Positions 61,379 through 64,000 of a stretch of DNA of 64,000 nucleotides are shown one piece after another (position 1 is the first letter of the stretch; every line of letters begins with the position of its first letter). Below the pieces are notes generated by a model. That model searched no databases and was not told the origin of the DNA. It saw only the letters and a list, made by a program, of their open reading frames with translations. Source of the stretch: UBA5336 sp039818165. Its GTDB lineage: Bacteria; Pseudomonadota; Alphaproteobacteria; Caulobacterales; Hyphomonadaceae. The translations under genes were made by a program, and so were the position numbers. The stretch covers positions 72,465-136,464 of the forward strand of contig JBCBUL010000005.1 in the NCBI GenBank assembly GCA_039818165.1, given 5' to 3'.

Positions 61379-61494
61379 ACCGCGCAAGACTGCGGCACGT
61401 TTTCGCGCAATAGGTGAAATTTCATCCTTTCGGCGAACCCGGTTGAAATCTGGTTGAGCTATGGGGGTCAGGCACCGTCTGAAAGGCCTGCCCC

Positions 61495-61749
61495 ATGCTC
61501 ATCGCCCTTGCCATTACACTCCTGGTCATTTCCGGCCTCCTGCTGTTCGCATGGCCCATGGTGTGGGCGCTTCCTGGCCAACGTCTGAAAACGCTGGCGG
61601 GGCCAGAGACGCGCTTTTTGGCAGGCACGCTGGGCACGATTGTCATGGTGGTGAGCTTGGGTCCGACTCTCGCCGTGATGTCCCAGCCGGGCGCTGGAGC
61701 GGTGCTGGCCGCCTTCGAGGCCACACTGACCATGACGTTCAGCCTGTAG
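61495..61749 (+). CDS. Small hypothetical membrane protein (84 aa)
   Basis: Not recognised. The 84-residue frame has two hydrophobic segments (about 2-24 and 42-62) joined by a polar loop with PGQRLKTLAGPETR, the expected features of a small inner membrane protein. Codon usage is acceptable. No strong ribosome site is visible before the ATG, so it may be spurious. Confidence 0.5.
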   Translation: MLIALAITLLVISGLLLFAWPMVWALPGQRLKTLAGPETRFLAGTLGTIVMVVSLGPTLAVMSQPGAGAVLAAFEATLTMTFSL

Positions 61750-61833
61750 GGTCGCCCCAAGGTCACGTTTGACGCGGTGCGCCGCGCGGCTTAGCTCCCC
61801 GAAAGCGCAGAATTCGGCAGGGGAAGCGACGCC

Positions 61834-62880
61834 ATGGCCACGATGAAATCCAATCCCGGTAACTATTTCGAAGATTTCCATGTCGGGCGGGACCTGGTTC
61901 ACGCCACGCCGCTGACCGTCAGCGAAGGCGACATCGCCCTCTACCGCGCTCTCACCGGCAGCCGCCATGCCATCTACAGCTCGGCAGAATTCGCGAAGAC
62001 AAACGGCTTTGACCGGATGCCGCTGGACCCGCTGCTGGCCTTCCATGTCGTGTTCGGCAAGACCGTGCCGGACATCTCCCTGAATGCCGTGGCCAATCTT
62101 GGCTATGCCGAGGGCCGGTTCCCCATCGGCGTCTATCCTGGCGACACGCTGCGCGCGGTGAGCACGGTGATCGGGCGGAAGGAGAACTCGAATGGCAAAA
62201 CGGGCGTTGTCTGGGTGCGCACGCGCGGGCTGAACCAGAACGATGAAGAGGTGATGAGCTATGTGCGCTGGGTCATGGTGCACAAGCGCGATCCGGCCTC
62301 TCCCGCCCCTGAAGCCGTGATCCCGGACCTTCTACCGGCAGTGCCAGGCGAAAGCCTCAGCTCAAGCTGGTCCTATGGGAACTGGGACGATGCCCTGGCG
62401 GGCAGCCCGCACCGGTTTGAAGACTATGAGGTGGGCGAAAAGATCGACCATGTGGACGGCATGACGGTGGAGGAAGCCGAACACCAGATCGCGACGCGGC
62501 TCTACCAAAACACCGCCAAGGTGCACTTCGACGCCCACGCCCAGAAAGATAGCCGCTTCGGCAAACGTCTGATCTATGGCGGCGTTGTGATCTCCATCGC
62601 CCGCGCGCTGAGCTTCAATGGCCTGGCCAACGCCGCGGAGATGATGGCGATCAATGCCGGCACCCATGCCGGGCCGCTCTTTGCGGGCGACACGGTCTAT
62701 GCCTGGAGTGAAGTGCTCGACAAGGCCGAATTGTCCGACACGGTCGGCGCCCTGCGCCTGCGCCTGGTGGCGGCCAAGGACCAGGACGTGAGCACCTTCC
62801 CCCTCAAGGGCGAGGACGGAAAATACCTGCCGGGCGTCCTCCTGGACTTCGACTACTGGGCCGCTATTCCGAGGCGGTAA
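61834..62880 (+). CDS. mch: Mesaconyl-CoA hydratase
   Basis: Reversibly hydrates mesaconyl-CoA to beta-methylmalyl-CoA in the ethylmalonyl-CoA pathway, which lets isocitrate-lyase-negative bacteria grow on acetate and C1/C2 units. The 348-residue protein is a double hotdog: the N-terminal MaoC-like half has NPGNYFEDFHVG, FHVVFGKTVPDISLNAVANLGYAEGRF (about 70-96, quoted in part) and ENSNGKTGVVWVRTRG; the C-terminal half has HFDAHAQKDSRFGKRLIYGG (about 230-250) and NAGTHAGPLFAGDT. These specific stretches match Mch rather than generic MaoC enoyl hydratases. Other pathway genes (ccr, ecm, mcl) are not in the window. Confidence 0.92.
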   Translation: MATMKSNPGNYFEDFHVGRDLVHATPLTVSEGDIALYRALTGSRHAIYSSAEFAKTNGFDRMPLDPLLAFHVVFGKTVPDISLNAVANLGYAEGRFPIGVYPGDTLRAVSTVIGRKENSNGKTGVVWVRTRGLNQNDEEVMSYVRWVMVHKRDPASPAPEAVIPDLLPAVPGESLSSSWSYGNWDDALAGSPHRFEDYEVGEKIDHVDGMTVEEAEHQIATRLYQNTAKVHFDAHAQKDSRFGKRLIYGGVVISIARALSFNGLANAAEMMAINAGTHAGPLFAGDTVYAWSEVLDKAELSDTVGALRLRLVAAKDQDVSTFPLKGEDGKYLPGVLLDFDYWAAIPRR

Positions 62881-62952
62881 GTGATTGCAATGCCTTCATC
62901 TAACTCATAGATTGAAAGGAACGAGTGGGGAACGGATGAAGGGGACATAGCC

Positions 62953-64000
62953 TTGCGCATAGGCACAATTATCGCTGCGGCCATTGGCGTGATTGGCGGC
63001 GGCGCAGCAGGCATCACGAACTACCTCGAAAGCGGGCCAACCTCGACGGGCGCCATTGGCGGCGCCTGCATCACAGCGCTCGGTCTCGCCTTCGGGATCT
63101 GGGGCGCGCTTCGCCCCGGCCAGGACATGAGCGGCGTTGAGGCCAAGGTCGACCAGGCGATCAACACCGGCAGGGAAGGCCAAAGAGCCGCGCGGGGTGA
63201 GGGCGCAGCCACGCGCGTGGCTATGCGTGAAGAAAGCGCCGATATCCAGGACGCGGTGGAGCGCATGGGCCACGATGTGGTTGAGCAACTGACTGCAGCC
63301 TTCGAAGCGCGAGGCGCAGGCCCGGCTACAATCGAAATTGCTCTGGAAAAGATGGCGGAGGTCCTTCAATCGAACGATCCTGACAAGGATGCCGCCAAAG
63401 CGGCCATCCGTGCAGGTGACCTGGAGGCTGCCGAGGCGGCTCTGGCGGACATTTACCAGAAGGAAGAAGAAGCAATCGCGCTGATGACCGACAGGGTCGA
63501 GCAAGCCAAAGCCGCCGCCGCGGAAACAGCCATGGAAAAGGCAGCACTTGCAGCGACACGTAGCGCTGCAGAGGCGCTGGATTGGTACCAGAAGGCGGCA
63601 CACATGGCACCGAGCGATTTTTGGGCCCAGATCATGATCTGCCGAACCCATGCGATCATCGGCAACCTCGCCGCAGCTCTGGAAGCTGCCAAAGTCGCTT
63701 TTTCGATTGCGCGTGATGACACTGGCCCCGAAGGTGTTCGCAATAAGTCAGTGGCGCACGATGAGATCGGAAACGTCCTCGTTAAGCAGGGCAAACTACC
63801 TGACGCCCTCCAGCGATATGAAGACAGCCGCGAGATATTTGAGCGCCTCGCAAAGGCCGACCCCGGAAATGCAGGATGGCAAAGGGACCTCTCAGTGTCC
63901 CTCGACAAGGTCGCCGACGTCCTCGTTAAGCAGGGCAAACTACCTGACGCCCTCCAGCGATATGAAGACAGCCGCGAGATATTTGAGCGCCTCGCAAAGG
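62953..64000 (+). CDS. Membrane-anchored TPR protein with near-identical tandem repeats (partial)
   Basis: Runs off the right edge after 349 codons. The only in-frame start with a ribosome site (AAGGGG, 8 bases upstream) is TTG at 62953; the nearby ATG at 62936 is in another frame with an early stop. Two hydrophobic segments (about 5-21 and 34-52) are followed by a long helical, Ala/Glu-rich region (55-225) with coiled-coil character. Two 48-residue TPR repeats of the type KQGKLPDALQRYEDSREIF then begin, with a third probably beyond the edge. Repeats are identical at DNA level. Such repeats are common in signalling and conflict proteins; the function is unknown. Confidence 0.82.
   Translation, partial: MRIGTIIAAAIGVIGGGAAGITNYLESGPTSTGAIGGACITALGLAFGIWGALRPGQDMSGVEAKVDQAINTGREGQRAARGEGAATRVAMREESADIQDAVERMGHDVVEQLTAAFEARGAGPATIEIALEKMAEVLQSNDPDKDAAKAAIRAGDLEAAEAALADIYQKEEEAIALMTDRVEQAKAAAAETAMEKAALAATRSAAEALDWYQKAAHMAPSDFWAQIMICRTHAIIGNLAAALEAAKVAFSIARDDTGPEGVRNKSVAHDEIGNVLVKQGKLPDALQRYEDSREIFERLAKADPGNAGWQRDLSVSLDKVADVLVKQGKLPDALQRYEDSREIFERLAK
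63773..64000 (+). repeat. 144-bp tandem repeat within the TPR gene
   Basis: Bases 63773-63856 and 63917-64000 are identical over 84 positions at a period of 144 bases (48 codons); the match continues to the window edge. The 60 bases between the identical blocks belong to the same unit. The absence of even silent differences points to recent duplication or gene conversion. Confidence 0.93.

Noticed and set aside
63773..64000. Tandem repeats as a CRISPR array
   Set aside because: The 144-bp unit keeps the reading frame, encodes a TPR motif and is far larger than a CRISPR repeat-spacer unit.

Overview
The window comes from the chromosome of an alphaproteobacterium, most likely a stalked or budding marine type of the Hyphomonadaceae/Maricaulaceae/Caulobacterales sphere. 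The reasons are the valS-popZ-tolC-pcm gene order with a PopZ polar organiser, an alphaproteobacterial TopA with GRYGPYV-type C-terminal repeats, a mesaconyl-CoA hydratase of the ethylmalonyl-CoA pathway, a PhaR/PhaB polyhydroxyalkanoate pair, meso-DAP-type MurE, and GC-rich, densely packed genes. The genus cannot be fixed from this stretch. Most of the window is ordinary core chromosome.

Layout. 1-3363 (minus): valS (partial), popZ, tolC-type outer membrane channel, pcm-like methyltransferase. 3537-8921 (plus): topA, RidA-like, glycerophosphodiesterase, DUF482 acyltransferase, HIT protein. 8918-10579: a secreted helical-repeat protein, tRNA-Met(CAT), and the truncated catalytic half of a tyrosine integrase wedged between the tRNA and leuA. 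10580-18036: leuA, a TVP38-type membrane protein, GNAT, SDR, a cysteine-paired Sel1 protein, RluD, PhoD. 18185-21673: an ahcY-purU-metK operon for the activated methyl cycle and one-carbon units. 21696-27590: patatin, SDR, nitronate monooxygenase-like and several unrecognised genes, including a patch of lower GC.

27567-40833 (minus) is a division and cell wall (dcw) cluster: mraZ-rsmH-ftsL-ftsI-murE-murF-mraY-murD-ftsW-murG, then an opposing Uma2-family gene, then murC. Nearly all genes from mraZ to murG overlap or abut. A four-fold 10-bp-period TGGG array upstream of mraZ looks like its own MraZ operator. murB, ddl, ftsQ, ftsA and ftsZ are not next to murC here.

41076-52556: an S10 carboxypeptidase behind a PhoR-like histidine kinase that has no adjacent response regulator, then a translationally coupled RND efflux operon (outer membrane lipoprotein, adaptor, permease) with two palindromes in its promoter region, then an M13 metallopeptidase lipoprotein. 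52673-58663: a proline-rich membrane-anchored protein, MDR dehydrogenase, GT2 glycosyltransferase, an unknown membrane protein, phaR/phaB divergent pair, a MarR regulator and a small membrane protein. 58980-64000: RhlE-type helicase, a small gene whose 3' end has been overwritten by palindromic repeats, an ArsC-like protein, mesaconyl-CoA hydratase, and the start of a membrane-anchored TPR protein whose 144-bp repeats are identical over at least 84 bases and run off the window edge.
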